From Actinomycetes bacterium (GTDB lineage: Bacteria > Actinomycetota > Acidimicrobiia > Acidimicrobiales > Palsa-688): a DNA stretch of 37,504 nucleotides. This document shows positions 8,938-16,637 of the stretch, piece after piece (the first letter of the stretch is position 1; the number at the start of each line of letters is the position of its first letter). The translations under genes were made by a program, and so were the position numbers. The stretch is from assembly GCA_021827225.1 (NCBI GenBank), contig JAKAXG010000002.1:1-37504 (forward strand), read 5' to 3'. A model generated the notes under the pieces. That model did no database searches. It saw only the letters and a list, made by a program, of their open reading frames with translations, and was not told where the DNA came from.

Positions 8938-8943
8938 TAGCGT
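8938..8943 (+). promoter_or_regulatory. Candidate -10 element for the MoxR gene (leaderless)
   Basis: TAGCGT ends 6 bases before the ATG at 8950. TTGC begins 17 bases before the hexamer, and the downstream VWA gene shows the same TTGC and TAGCGT pair at nearly the same spacing. It lies in the 243-base divergent gap shared with the sigma-like gene. That gap also holds a GGGTC-A-GACCC inverted repeat at 8756-8766 and an unusual T-rich run near 8840-8857. Confidence 0.45.
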
Positions 8944-8949
8944 GGCCCC

Positions 8950-10359
8950 ATGAGTTCCCGTCCGGCCACCCTGGGACAGCTGAAGGAGAGCGGCTGGGAG
9001 TCCGTCCCGGTCAAGGAGGAGGTGCGGCGCAACGCCATCCGGCGCATCGCCGCCGGCGAGCCCCTGGTCGACGGTGTCCTCGGCTACGAGGAGACGGTGC
9101 TGCCGCAGCTGGAGAACGCCCTGCTGGCCGGCCACGACGTGATCTTCCTCGGTGAGAGGGGCCAGGCCAAGACCCGGATCATCCGCAGCCTGACCGGGCT
9201 TTTGGACGAGTGGATCCCGATCGTGGCCGGCTCGGAGATCCTCGATGACCCGTACCACCCGGTCTCCCGGTACGCCAAGGACCTCATCGAGCACAAGGGT
9301 GACGAGACGCCCATCAGCTGGGTGCATCGCGACGAGCGGTTCGGCGAGAAGCTGGCCACCCCCGACACCTCCATCGCCGACCTGATCGGGGAGGTGGATC
9401 CCATCAAGGTGGCGGAGGGCCGGTACCTCTCCGACGAGCTGACCCTCCACTACGGGCTGGTCCCCCGCACCAACCGGGGCATCTTCGCCATCAACGAGCT
9501 GCCCGACCTGGCCGAGCGGATCCAGGTCGGCCTGCTCAACGTGCTCGAGGAGCGCGACGTGCAGGTGCGCGGCTACAAGATCCGCCTGCCCCTCGACGTG
9601 ATGCTGGTGGCGTCGGCCAACCCGGAGGACTACACCAACCGGGGACGGATCATCACCCCCTTGAAGGACCGCTTCGGCGCGCAGATCCGCACCCACTACC
9701 CCCTCGACATCGACACCGAGATATCGGTGATCGAACAGGAGGCGTCGGTCGTCCGGCCCGACGGCATGCGGGTGGATGTCCCCGCCTTCATGGCCCAGAT
9801 CGTGGCGACCCTGTCGCACCTGGCCCGCCAGAGCCCCCACGTCAACCAGCGCTCGGGGGTGTCGGTCCGCCTCAGCGTCACCAACTACGAGACCATGGTG
9901 GCCAGCGCCGTCCGGCGGGCTCTCCGGCTGGGCGAGAGCGAGGCGGTGCCCCGTATCACCGACCTGGAGGCCCTGGCCTCGTCGACCGCCGGCAAGGTGG
10001 AGGTCGAGACCATCGACGAGGGACGCGACGGCCACGTCATCGAGCGCCTGGTACAGCAGGCGGTGGTGGCGGTGTTCAAGTCCACCGTCCCCGGCGACCG
10101 CCTGCGGGGCGCGTCCGCCGACTTCGACTCCGGCGAGGTGCTCCACGCCGGCGACGATGTGCCCGCCTCCCGCCTGGTCGAGGGCATGGGCCACTTCCCC
10201 GGCCTGCGCGAGGTGGTGACCTCCCTGCCCGGTCTCTCCGGCAACGAGTCCCCGGCGGCTTTGGCATCGGGGGCCGAGTTCGTGCTCGAGGGTCTGCACC
10301 TGAGCAAGCGTCTCAACAAGGACGCCTCCGGTTCCCGGGCCACCTACCGGGCCCGCTAG
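8950..10359 (+). CDS. MoxR / magnesium chelatase-type AAA+ ATPase
   Basis: 469-residue AAA+ ATPase of the MoxR/ChlI clade, whose members work with VWA-domain partners to insert metal ions or remodel proteins. The Walker A loop is GERGQAKT (residues 68-75). The Walker B strand is GIFAINELPDL with Asn182-Glu183 in place of the usual Asp-Glu. The sensor 1 strand is MLVASANPEDYTNRGRI, and RIITPLKDRFGAQI carries the arginine finger region. The C-terminal lid (about 280-470) is helical. The alternative, a magnesium chelatase subunit I for (bacterio)chlorophyll, is unlikely because no pigment genes are near and the partner gene is a VWA protein of a different build. The VWA gene follows after 37 bases on the same strand. 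TAGCGT 6 bases before the ATG indicates leaderless expression. Confidence 0.88.
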   Translation: MSSRPATLGQLKESGWESVPVKEEVRRNAIRRIAAGEPLVDGVLGYEETVLPQLENALLAGHDVIFLGERGQAKTRIIRSLTGLLDEWIPIVAGSEILDDPYHPVSRYAKDLIEHKGDETPISWVHRDERFGEKLATPDTSIADLIGEVDPIKVAEGRYLSDELTLHYGLVPRTNRGIFAINELPDLAERIQVGLLNVLEERDVQVRGYKIRLPLDVMLVASANPEDYTNRGRIITPLKDRFGAQIRTHYPLDIDTEISVIEQEASVVRPDGMRVDVPAFMAQIVATLSHLARQSPHVNQRSGVSVRLSVTNYETMVASAVRRALRLGESEAVPRITDLEALASSTAGKVEVETIDEGRDGHVIERLVQQAVVAVFKSTVPGDRLRGASADFDSGEVLHAGDDVPASRLVEGMGHFPGLREVVTSLPGLSGNESPAALASGAEFVLEGLHLSKRLNKDASGSRATYRAR

Positions 10360-10383
10360 GTCCTATTGCCGCCCGTGGCGTCG

Positions 10384-10389
10384 TAGCGT
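10384..10389 (+). promoter_or_regulatory. Candidate -10 element for the VWA gene (leaderless)
   Basis: TAGCGT lies 7 bases before the ATG at 10397, inside the 37-base gap after the MoxR gene. The same hexamer precedes the MoxR gene, so each partner may also have its own promoter. Confidence 0.42.
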
Positions 10390-10396
10390 GTAAGCG

Positions 10397-12400
10397 ATGC
10401 CCCATTTCCGGTACTCCCGTTGGGACGGGACGCAGGTCGGCTTCGATTTCGACGCCGACGACGTCTTCGCCGAACTGACCGACGAACTGCTGTTCCACGG
10501 GGACCTCAACCAGGCGCTGCAGCGGTTGCTGCAGCGGGGTTTCACCGACCGCAACGGGGAACGCATCGCCGGCATGAGGGAGATGCTGGAACGCCTGCGG
10601 GAGCGCCGGCGGGAGATGCTCCAGCGCCACGATCTGGGCGGCCCTTACGAGGACATCGCCGAGCGGCTCCGGGACGTCCTCCAGCGCGAGCGCGAGGGTA
10701 TCGACGAGCTGGTCGAGGAGGCCCGCCGTTCGGGGGACCAGCGCCGCTCGGAGATCACCGAGGAGGTCGCCGCCGAGCGGCGCATGGCGCTGGACCTGCT
10801 GCCGCCCGACCTGGCCGGTCAGGTGCAGTCTCTGCAGGAGTACGAGTGGACGAGCAGCGAGGCCCGGGAGGCCTTCGACGAGCTCATGGACCAGCTGCGC
10901 TCGCAGCTGATGCAGAGCTACTTCAACCAGATGTCGTCCTCCATGTCGGACATGTCCGCCGAGTCGCTGCAGCGCATGAAGGACATGTTCAACGAGCTGA
11001 ACCGCATGCTCGAGACCCGGGCCGCCGGCGGGGACACCGAGCGCATGTTCCAGGAGTTCATGGACCGCTTCGGCGACATGTTCCCCGGCAACCCGCAGTC
11101 CCTCGACGAGCTGTTGGAGCAGATGGCCCAGCAGATGGCCGCCATGCAGCAGCTGCTCAACTCCATGACCCCCGAGCAGCGGGCCCAGCTGCAGCAGCTC
11201 GCCGACTCGCTGCTCGAGGACATGGACCTGCGCTGGCAGGTCGAGCGCCTGGGCGGCAACCTGCGCCAGGCGTTCCCGCAGGCCGGTTGGGAGAGGCAGT
11301 ACGACTTCAGCGGCAGCGACCCGCTCGGCTTCGCCGAGGCGGCCGCCGTCATGAACCAGCTCGGCGACATGGACCGCCTCGAGCAGATGATGACCACCGC
11401 CTCCAATCCGGGGGCTCTGGCCGAGGTGGACATCGAGCGGGCGGCCGAGCTGCTCGGCGAGGACGCCGCCCGCTCCCTCGAGCAGCTGGCCAAGATGGCC
11501 CGCCAGCTGACCGAAGCCGGGCTCATGGACCAGAGGGAGGGCCGGCTGGAGCTCACCCCGCGGGGGTTGCGCAAGATCGGCCAGAATGCCCTGTCCGACC
11601 TGTTCTCCCGGCTGATCAAGGACCGCATGGGCCGCCACGTCGCCGACCGGGTCGGCATCGGCCACGAGCGCAACTTCGAGACCAAGCCCTACGAGTGGGG
11701 CGACCCCTTCAACCTGTCCATCGAGCGCACCGTCCGCAACGCCATCGGGCGGGGGGGCGCCGGGACGCCGGTCCGGTTGTCACCTGACGACTTCGAGGTG
11801 GAGCGCACCGAGTCGCTCACCTCCACCTCCACCGTGCTGGCGGTGGACCTCTCGCTGTCGATGCCGATGCGCGGCAACTTCCTGGCGGCCAAGAAGGTGG
11901 CCATGGCCCTCCACGCCCTGATCACCACCCAGTTCCCCCGCGACTATCTGGGCCTGGTCGGCTTCGGCGAGCTGGCCCGGGAGCTGCGTCCGGAGCAGCT
12001 GCCCGAGGTCTCCTGGGACTACACCTATGGGACCAACATGCAGCACGCCCTGCTGCTGGCCCGCCGCATGCTGTCCCGCCAGACCGGCACCAAGCAGGTG
12101 ATCATGATCACCGACGGTGAGCCCACCGCCCACATCCTGCCCGGCGGCGAGCCTTTCTTCAGCTACCCGCCCGCCCCCGAAACCGTCCGGGTGACCCTCG
12201 ACGAGGTGGTGCGGGCCACCCGCGAGGGCATACGCATCAACACCTTCATGCTCGACGCCACCGGCTATCTGCGCAGCTTCGTGGAGAAGATCACCCAGCT
12301 GAACCGGGGACGGGCCTTCTACACCACCCCCGAGACGCTGGGCGACTACGTTCTCGTGGACTTCCTGGAGCAGAAGAGGAGCCGGCGTCGGCCGGCGTGA
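10397..12400 (+). CDS. VWA-domain protein, partner of the MoxR ATPase
   Basis: 667 residues. A long, charged, helix-rich N-terminal part (about 1-440) contains Met- and Gln-rich amphipathic helices such as QMAQQMAAMQQLLNSM. The C-terminal von Willebrand A domain (about 475-650) has a complete metal-ion-dependent adhesion site: DLSLS (from Asp484), a Thr in TYGTN (about 545) and Asp573 in MITDGEPT. MoxR and VWA pairs act as chaperone-like or metal-insertion machines in which the VWA domain engages the client. No candidate client (for example a dehydrogenase needing a metal cofactor) is adjacent. The protein lacks a signal peptide and membrane segments, so it is cytoplasmic, unlike the membrane-anchored BatA type. 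It resembles the long actinobacterial VWA proteins next to ChlI-like ATPases. The start is fixed by the -10-like TAGCGT 7 bases upstream. Confidence 0.88.
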   Translation: MPHFRYSRWDGTQVGFDFDADDVFAELTDELLFHGDLNQALQRLLQRGFTDRNGERIAGMREMLERLRERRREMLQRHDLGGPYEDIAERLRDVLQREREGIDELVEEARRSGDQRRSEITEEVAAERRMALDLLPPDLAGQVQSLQEYEWTSSEAREAFDELMDQLRSQLMQSYFNQMSSSMSDMSAESLQRMKDMFNELNRMLETRAAGGDTERMFQEFMDRFGDMFPGNPQSLDELLEQMAQQMAAMQQLLNSMTPEQRAQLQQLADSLLEDMDLRWQVERLGGNLRQAFPQAGWERQYDFSGSDPLGFAEAAAVMNQLGDMDRLEQMMTTASNPGALAEVDIERAAELLGEDAARSLEQLAKMARQLTEAGLMDQREGRLELTPRGLRKIGQNALSDLFSRLIKDRMGRHVADRVGIGHERNFETKPYEWGDPFNLSIERTVRNAIGRGGAGTPVRLSPDDFEVERTESLTSTSTVLAVDLSLSMPMRGNFLAAKKVAMALHALITTQFPRDYLGLVGFGELARELRPEQLPEVSWDYTYGTNMQHALLLARRMLSRQTGTKQVIMITDGEPTAHILPGGEPFFSYPPAPETVRVTLDEVVRATREGIRINTFMLDATGYLRSFVEKITQLNRGRAFYTTPETLGDYVLVDFLEQKRSRRRPA

Positions 12401-12492
12401 TGTTTCCGGGACCCGCAGCGCCGACCGGGACCCGGGCGGACCGGGACTAAGGAGCTGATTGTGGTGGAGCGAATGGTCGGAGGTGGCGCGTC

Positions 12493-13215
12493 GTGCACGT
12501 GATCGTGGTGGGATGCGGCCGGGTCGGCAGCGAGCTGGCCGTCCGCATGCAGCGCGAGGGTCACACCGTGGCCGTGATCGACAAGAACGAGACGGCCTTC
12601 AGGCGCCTCCCCGACCCCTGGGACGGCGTCACCGTGGTGGGCTTCGGCTTCGACCGCGACGACCTCGAGCGGGCCGGTATCGAGCGGGCGGGGGCCGTGG
12701 CGGCGGTCACCAGCGGTGACAACACCAACATCCTCACCGCCCGCATCGCCCGGGAGACCTTCGAGGTCGACCACGTCGTGGCCCGCATTTACGACCCCCG
12801 GCGGGCGGCGATCTACCAGCGGCTGGGCATCGCCACGGTGGCCACGGTGAGCTGGACGGTGGACCAGGTGGCCCGCCGGTTGATCCCGGGCGAGGTGACC
12901 TCGTCGTGGACCGACCCCACCGGCGACATCAACCTGGTCGAGTACCCCCTTCCCGAGTCCCTGTGCGGACGGCCCCTCTCGGAGCTGGCCGACCCCGACC
13001 AGTACCGGCCGGTGATGGTCACCAGGGGCGGACGGGCCCGGCTGGCCGGTCCGGGCCTGGTGGGCCAGGAGGGAGACATCGTGCACTTCGCCGTGCGCAC
13101 CGAGTCCCTCGACGCCATCAACGCCCGCCTCAACCAGGGGGCCGGCGCTCCCGCCTCCGGACCCGACCGCCGGCCCGGCCCCGCCGGCGCCCGCCAGCCG
13201 GAGCACCAGCGATGA
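12493..13215 (+). CDS. TrkA-type potassium uptake regulatory protein (first of pair)
   Basis: 240 residues with an N-terminal Rossmann RCK domain (HVIVVGCGRVGSELAVRM, GxGxxG at about 7-12; acidic VIDKNE after beta-2) that binds NAD(H) or another nucleotide. A TrkA_C-like domain follows (about 140-215), and the tail is a disordered Pro/Gly stretch. In Mycobacterium two such genes stand in tandem (ceoB, ceoC) and this pair has the same arrangement. They normally gate a TrkH/KtrB-type membrane channel, but no channel gene is in the window. The GTG start is chosen because GGAGGTG lies 7 bases before it. The stop overlaps the next start as ATGA, so the two should be made in a fixed ratio. Confidence 0.85.
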   Translation: MHVIVVGCGRVGSELAVRMQREGHTVAVIDKNETAFRRLPDPWDGVTVVGFGFDRDDLERAGIERAGAVAAVTSGDNTNILTARIARETFEVDHVVARIYDPRRAAIYQRLGIATVATVSWTVDQVARRLIPGEVTSSWTDPTGDINLVEYPLPESLCGRPLSELADPDQYRPVMVTRGGRARLAGPGLVGQEGDIVHFAVRTESLDAINARLNQGAGAPASGPDRRPGPAGARQPEHQR

Positions 13216-13871
13216 AGGTGTCGATCGCCGGGGGAGGCGTCGTCGGCCGCTCCATCGCCCGGGACCTGGTCCGCAACGGCCACGAGGTGCTGATCGTCGA
13301 GTCCGATCCGGCGGTGGTGACCCGGCAGGAGGACCTACCCGGCTGCCGGTGGTTCGCCGGCGACGCGTGCGAGGTGAGCACCCTCCACGAAGCCGGCTTC
13401 GGGGCGGCCGACGTGGTGGTGGCGGCTACCGGCGACGACGAGGACAACCTGGTGGTGTCGCTGCTCTCCAAGCAGGAGTTCGCCGTGCCGCGGGTCATCG
13501 CCCGGGTCAACCACCCGAAGAACGAGTGGTTGTTCAACGAGACCTGGGGCGTGGACGTGTCGGTCTCCACGCCGCATCTCATCACCGCTCTGGTGGAGGA
13601 GGCGTTGTCGGTCGGCACCCTCGTGCGCCTGCTCCACTTCGCCGAGGGCAAGGCCGGCCTGGTGGAGGTGACCCTGGCGGAGGGCTCCCCGGCGCTGGGC
13701 CGCCAGATCGCCGACCTGGGCATGCCCCGCGACTCGAGCGTGGTGGCGGTCATACGCGAGCGCCGGGTGGTGGTGCCGAGAGGCGACACCATGCTCCACG
13801 CCGGCGACGAGGTGATCGTGCTCGTCACCGAGGACTCGGAGGACGACGTGCGGGGCATCCTGGTCGCCTGA
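13212..13871 (+). CDS. TrkA-type potassium uptake regulatory protein (second of pair)
   Basis: 219 residues, a full RCK protein. The N-terminal MKVSIAGGGVVGRSIARDLV has the GxGxxG loop, LIVESDP the acidic nucleotide-ribose residue, and VVVAATGDDEDNLV the following strand. The C-terminal half (about 135-219) is a TrkA_C domain ending DEVIVLVTEDSEDDVRGILVA. It overlaps the first gene by 4 bases (ATGA). The two proteins differ clearly, so they probably form a hetero-assembly rather than a recent copy. The ATG is given by the overlap. The membrane channel they control must be encoded elsewhere. A 14-bp perfect palindrome covers its stop codon. Confidence 0.87.
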   Translation: MKVSIAGGGVVGRSIARDLVRNGHEVLIVESDPAVVTRQEDLPGCRWFAGDACEVSTLHEAGFGAADVVVAATGDDEDNLVVSLLSKQEFAVPRVIARVNHPKNEWLFNETWGVDVSVSTPHLITALVEEALSVGTLVRLLHFAEGKAGLVEVTLAEGSPALGRQIADLGMPRDSSVVAVIRERRVVVPRGDTMLHAGDEVIVLVTEDSEDDVRGILVA

Positions 13872-13878
13872 TCAGGCG
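13865..13878. repeat. 14-bp perfect palindrome over the stop codon of the second trkA-like gene
   Basis: CGCCTGATCAGGCG is its own reverse complement and includes the TGA stop. Without a loop it would form a poor hairpin in RNA; it could instead be a protein-binding site or chance. Confidence 0.4.
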
Positions 13879-13935
13879 GCGCCGGGCGGCGTCCACCCGC
13901 CGCGGATCCTCCCATCTCGGACTCCAGATAGCAGA

Positions 13936-13956
13936 TCCCCGCGAATAAATCGGGGA
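13936..13956 (+). terminator. Possible weak terminator hairpin after the trkA pair
   Basis: TCCCCG at 13936-13941 and CGGGGA at 13951-13956 enclose an A/T-rich 9-base loop. No U-run follows (CCCCCC comes next), so termination is only probable. It lies in the 254-base gap before the first whiB gene, which otherwise contains no gene that I can support. Confidence 0.35.
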
Positions 13957-14125
13957 CCCCCCTTGATTCGCGCGTCCGGGAGTAGGAAGATCACATGCAT
14001 GTAGTTACAAGCTTGGAAACCGCGGGTACGTTCCAGGACGTCCACCACGGCTCCAAGGGCGGGCGCCGGCGACACGGGGCCTTGATCCACACAGCCACCT
14101 GATCACCGACTTGAGGGGAGCTCCG

Positions 14126-14416
14126 GTGAACGATCTCATCGAACTCATATTGAGGACACCGGACCGGACCTGGCAGCGCCAGGCCAACTGCATGGGCGTC
14201 GACCCCGACCTGTTCTTCCCGGAGCGGGGCGCGTCCACGAGAGAGGCCAAGGAGGTGTGCCGGGGCTGCGTGGTGCGCGAGGACTGCCTCGAGTACGCCC
14301 TGGCGAACGGCGAGAAGTTCGGGATCTGGGGTGGCCTCAGCGAGCGGGAGCGTCGCAAGATCCGGCGCCGGCGGGCTCTCGAGCGGCGGGCCGGTGGAGC
14401 GGCGGCAGCCGGCTAG
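14126..14416 (+). CDS. WhiB-family iron-sulfur regulator (first)
   Basis: 96-residue Wbl protein, an actinobacteria-specific regulator that holds a 4Fe-4S cluster and usually binds region 4 of the principal sigma factor. The four cluster cysteines are Cys22, Cys45, Cys48 and Cys54 (C-x22-C-x2-C-x5-C). The G(I)WGG turn (FGIWGGLSERERRKI) and a basic C-terminal tail (RRRRALERR) for DNA contact follow. The GTG start at 14126 is preferred because GAGGGGAG lies 5 bases upstream; a TTG 15 bases earlier would add only five residues. It is convergent with the formiminotransferase gene (31 bases apart). Which Wbl class it belongs to cannot be settled by eye; the long N-terminus before the first Cys (21 residues) is a usable marker. 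Confidence 0.88.
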   Translation: MNDLIELILRTPDRTWQRQANCMGVDPDLFFPERGASTREAKEVCRGCVVREDCLEYALANGEKFGIWGGLSERERRKIRRRRALERRAGGAAAAG

Positions 14417-14447
14417 CTTCCGGTTCTTCCCTCAACTCCCCGACGCT

Positions 14448-15305
14448 TCAGTCGGTGATCACGAATCTTCCCCCGTCGAGGCCCGCCTGTTCCAGGCGGG
14501 CCTCGATCGTGGCGGAGGGGCTCAGGCCCAGCTGGTCCCATCGCCCGCCCGTTTCGGCATCGAGCACCCGCCGGGGCAGCAGCCCGACCAGCTCGGCCCG
14601 GGCGATGTGGGCCCGCCGGGCGACGGCGTCGTAGACGGCTCCCGGTCCCAGCCGCCAGGGGTCGATCAGGTTGCACGACACCTGTACGTGGCTGCCGACC
14701 CGCAGCCCCAGGGTCCTCAGGTTGGGGCCCCGCAGCTCGGCCGCCACCCGGCGGGCGTTCTGCAGGTCCGGTTCGGCCAGCCACAGGTTGTAGGCCACCA
14801 GCACCGGGCGGGCGCCCACCGCCGCCGCCCCCGCGGTGGGATGCGGGCGGTCCGGCCCGAAGTCCGGCCGGAGGGTCGTCCACGCCGAGCGGCGCAGGTC
14901 GGGCAGCGTCCGCTCCTCGCCGTAGAGGAAGCACGGCAGATCCAGGTTGTGGCCGGCCCACCTGGCGAAGCGGTCGCGCAACCGGCCGGCTTCCCCCAGC
15001 GGGCCCGGGGCCACCGGCCAACCGCGGAGGGCCACCCACGGCACCACGTCGAGCGCCCCGAAACGGGGGTGGACCCCGGCGTGGGCCCCCAGGTCGATGA
15101 GCGACACGGCGGCGCCGGCCACCGCTCTGACCGCTTCCTCCAGGTCGTCCGCCGGGCCGGCCAGGGTGAGGACGGAGCGGTGATGGTCGGGATCGGAGTG
15201 CACGTCCAGCACCAGCCGGCCGCCGGCCGCCGCCAGGTCGGCGATGACGGCCGCGTCCCGCCCCTCGCTGACATTGATCACGCATTCGTAGACGGCGGGT
15301 TCCAC
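14448..15305 (-). CDS. Glutamate formiminotransferase-like protein (FTCD N-terminal type)
   Basis: 285 residues matching the formiminotransferase domain that moves a formimino group from N-formiminoglutamate to tetrahydrofolate in histidine breakdown. Seen motifs are YECVINVSEGRD at the N-terminus, VLDVHSDPDHHRSVLTLAG with the catalytic His region, and IDLGAHAGVHPRFGALDVVPW. There is no cyclodeaminase domain, as is usual for bacterial single-domain members. No other histidine-utilisation gene is near, so the substrate may differ; some members are annotated from this domain alone. The GTG start at 15305 is chosen because residues before YECVINVSEG are not conserved and TACCGT (-10-like) lies 9 bases upstream. 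An open frame continues beyond the start to 16058, but it runs opposite the TatA gene and is rejected. Confidence 0.8.
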   Translation of the reverse strand: MEPAVYECVINVSEGRDAAVIADLAAAGGRLVLDVHSDPDHHRSVLTLAGPADDLEEAVRAVAGAAVSLIDLGAHAGVHPRFGALDVVPWVALRGWPVAPGPLGEAGRLRDRFARWAGHNLDLPCFLYGEERTLPDLRRSAWTTLRPDFGPDRPHPTAGAAAVGARPVLVAYNLWLAEPDLQNARRVAAELRGPNLRTLGLRVGSHVQVSCNLIDPWRLGPGAVYDAVARRAHIARAELVGLLPRRVLDAETGGRWDQLGLSPSATIEARLEQAGLDGGRFVITD

Positions 15306-15401
15306 CGCTTGGGCACGGTATCGGCTGATCGCCCAATCCGGGAAGCGCCGGGGCTCCGGATTACCGGGGCAGTGCGTAGCGACAAGCGCCCGAACAAGGA
15401 G

Positions 15402-15407
15402 TACCGT
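15402..15407 (+). promoter_or_regulatory. Candidate -10 element for the tatA-like gene
   Basis: TACCGT ends 6 bases before the ATG at 15414. GCGACA at 15379-15384, 17 bases upstream, is a weak -35 candidate. AAGGAG just before the hexamer is too far from the start to serve as a ribosome site. Confidence 0.45.
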
Positions 15408-15413
15408 AGCTGC

Positions 15414-15794
15414 ATGACCGCGAATCTGATGGGCGGCGACGGGATCATCTTCCTGATCATCGCCCTGATCGTTCTGGTGGGGGGAAGCCAGCTTCCCAAG
15501 CTGGCCCGCAACGTGGGCATGGCGGGGCGCGAGTTCCGCAAGGCCCAGCAGGAGGCCGAGGAGGACGCCGAGCGCCAGAAGGCCGCCAAGGCGGCCACCC
15601 AGGCTGCCGTCCCGCCGCCGGTAGAGCTGCCCGCTCAGACCCCCGCCGCCGCCGCTCCGGCCGCGGCTCCCGCTCCGGCTCCGGCCGCCTCGGCCGCCCA
15701 GGGGGAGGGGAGCATCACCTTGACCCCGGCCCAGCTCGACGCCCTGCTCAAGGCCCGTGAGCAGCAGGTGCGGGGCGAAGCGCCGGCCAACTGA
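15414..15794 (+). CDS. Twin-arginine translocase TatA/TatB-family protein
   Basis: 126 residues. A short N-terminus leads to a transmembrane helix at about 10-23 (GIIFLIIALIVLVGG), then the family hinge and amphipathic helix (SQLPKLARNVGMAGREFRKAQQEAEEDAERQ). A low-complexity Ala/Pro linker (about 68-98) and a final helix (ITLTPAQLDALLKAREQQ) complete it. TatA/B proteins form the pore or docking part of the Tat export system for folded proteins. The helix-hinge pattern is clear, but TatA and TatB cannot be separated confidently, and tatC is not in the window. The Ala/Pro linker plus C-terminal helix is longer than in most TatA (about 60-90 residues). It diverges from the formiminotransferase gene, with a 108-base gap holding promoters for both. 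Confidence 0.85.
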   Translation: MTANLMGGDGIIFLIIALIVLVGGSQLPKLARNVGMAGREFRKAQQEAEEDAERQKAAKAATQAAVPPPVELPAQTPAAAAPAAAPAPAPAASAAQGEGSITLTPAQLDALLKAREQQVRGEAPAN

Positions 15795-15885
15795 GGACCC
15801 ACCCCGCCGGCGTCCACGGCCGCCCCTCGCGCCGGCGCCCTCCGCGTCGGCCACTTCGCGCCGGCGCCGGACGACCCGCTGACGG

Positions 15886-15951
15886 CTTGGTGACGGGAAT
15901 CGACGTCCCAGGTGGAAAGACGTCACCAAAGGCCACGGCGTGTCACCAAAG
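15886..15951. repeat. Operator-like repeats: two direct GTCACCAAAG sites and one inverted copy
   Basis: GTCACCAAAG occurs at 15922-15931 and again at 15942-15951, exactly 20 bases apart, so both lie on the same face of the helix. An inverted, slightly shorter copy (CTTGGTGAC) lies at 15886-15894. The half-site resembles the direct GTCAC-type repeats described for the response regulator MtrA, but the spacing differs, so the binding protein is unknown. Confidence 0.45.
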
Positions 15952-16135
15952 AGCCGCAAACCTGGGTAGTTCGCCCCGCCGGGCGACGGGCGAGCGGCCC
16001 GCCCGCACCTCCCGAACTGCCCGATCGTCTGACTGTGCCGCCGCCTGACCGGGAGCATCGATCGGGTTCGCCCCGCGACCGGTTAGACTGACATTTCTGC
16101 TACTCGCTTGGCTGGCCGGGCAGGCTGCTAGGGGA

Positions 16136-16184
16136 GGTTGACGACTGCCGGCCTGGGCGGCCGGCGGGAAAAGAGTTGTCAACC
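16136..16184 (+). promoter_or_regulatory. Nested stem-loop in the leader of the second whiB gene
   Basis: Outer arms GGTTGAC (16136-16142) and GTCAACC (16178-16184) enclose inner arms GCCGGCC (16147-16153) and GGCCGGC (16159-16165) around a 5-base loop. An asymmetric internal loop of 4 and 12 bases separates the stems. It could act as an RNA structure about 115 bases before the GTG, or the outer arms could be a protein-binding site. Confidence 0.4.
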
Positions 16185-16298
16185 GTGGCGCGGCTGCCGA
16201 CGTATTGCATCGGGGCAGCGACGGCATGTGATGCGCTTCTCATGGGTTTTTCAGGTGAACCGGTGAGACTGAGGTTGAAGGACTACGGAGGACCGACT

Positions 16299-16544
16299 GT
16301 GGACACGAACTGGATGGCAGAGGGCAAGTGCCGTGAGCTACCCCCCGAGACCTTCTTCCCCAGCGACGGTGTGGGCGTGGAGATCGCCCGCCGGATCTGC
16401 GCCGACTGCCCGGTGAAGGAACCCTGCCTGGAGTACGCCCTCTACAACCGCATCGAGCACGGCGTCTGGGGCGGCGCCTCCGAGCGGGAACGCCGTCGTA
16501 TCGCCCGGCAACGCCGGGGCCTGCAGCGCGTCGTCGTCGAGTAG
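16299..16544 (+). CDS. WhiB-family iron-sulfur regulator (second)
   Basis: 81-residue Wbl protein. Cluster cysteines are Cys11, Cys34, Cys37 and Cys43 (C-x22-C-x2-C-x5-C), followed by HGVWGGASERERRRI and a basic end (ARQRRGLQR). The spacing of the four cysteines is the same as in the first Wbl protein 1.9 kb upstream, but the N-terminus is shorter, so the two belong to different Wbl groups or are old copies. The GTG at 16299 is supported by GGAGGA 6 bases upstream; a longer reading from 16176 would add 41 residues with no family similarity. A long leader with repeats and hairpins precedes it, suggesting complex control. The AIM24-type gene begins 93 bases downstream. Confidence 0.88.
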   Translation: MDTNWMAEGKCRELPPETFFPSDGVGVEIARRICADCPVKEPCLEYALYNRIEHGVWGGASERERRRIARQRRGLQRVVVE

Positions 16545-16625
16545 TCCCCGGCCGCCCAACCTCCCATCCCGCCGGCACCCAACCCCGCCCGCCGGCCCAT
16601 CCCGCCGGCGGACCGCCCCGGCTGG

Positions 16626-16631
16626 TACCTT
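16626..16631 (+). promoter_or_regulatory. Candidate -10 element for the first AIM24-type gene (leaderless)
   Basis: TACCTT ends 6 bases before the ATG at 16638, with no ribosome site present. Confidence 0.42.
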
Positions 16632-16637
16632 CCGGCG

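Larger units (their letters stand above)
15795..16298 (+). other. 504-base intergenic region upstream of the second whiB gene
   Basis: No gene is supported here. The left part is very GC-rich with two copies of the palindrome GCGCCGGCGC 29 bases apart (within 15827-15868). The middle holds repeats of GTCACCAAAG and an inverted copy. A -10-like TAGACT lies at 16084-16089. The right part can fold into a nested hairpin (16136-16184). A frame continuing in-phase upstream of the whiB GTG exists from 16176 but lacks conserved sequence. Long leaders with several control sites are common before wbl genes. Confidence 0.6.

Noticed and set aside
15827..15868. Two GCGCCGGCGC palindromes as a mobile or attachment element
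   Set aside because: This sequence type is common throughout such a GC-rich genome, and no recombinase or target duplication is present.
15306..16058. N-terminal extension of the formiminotransferase frame
   Set aside because: It runs opposite the TatA-like gene and gives no conserved sequence; the family begins near residue 5 of the chosen start.
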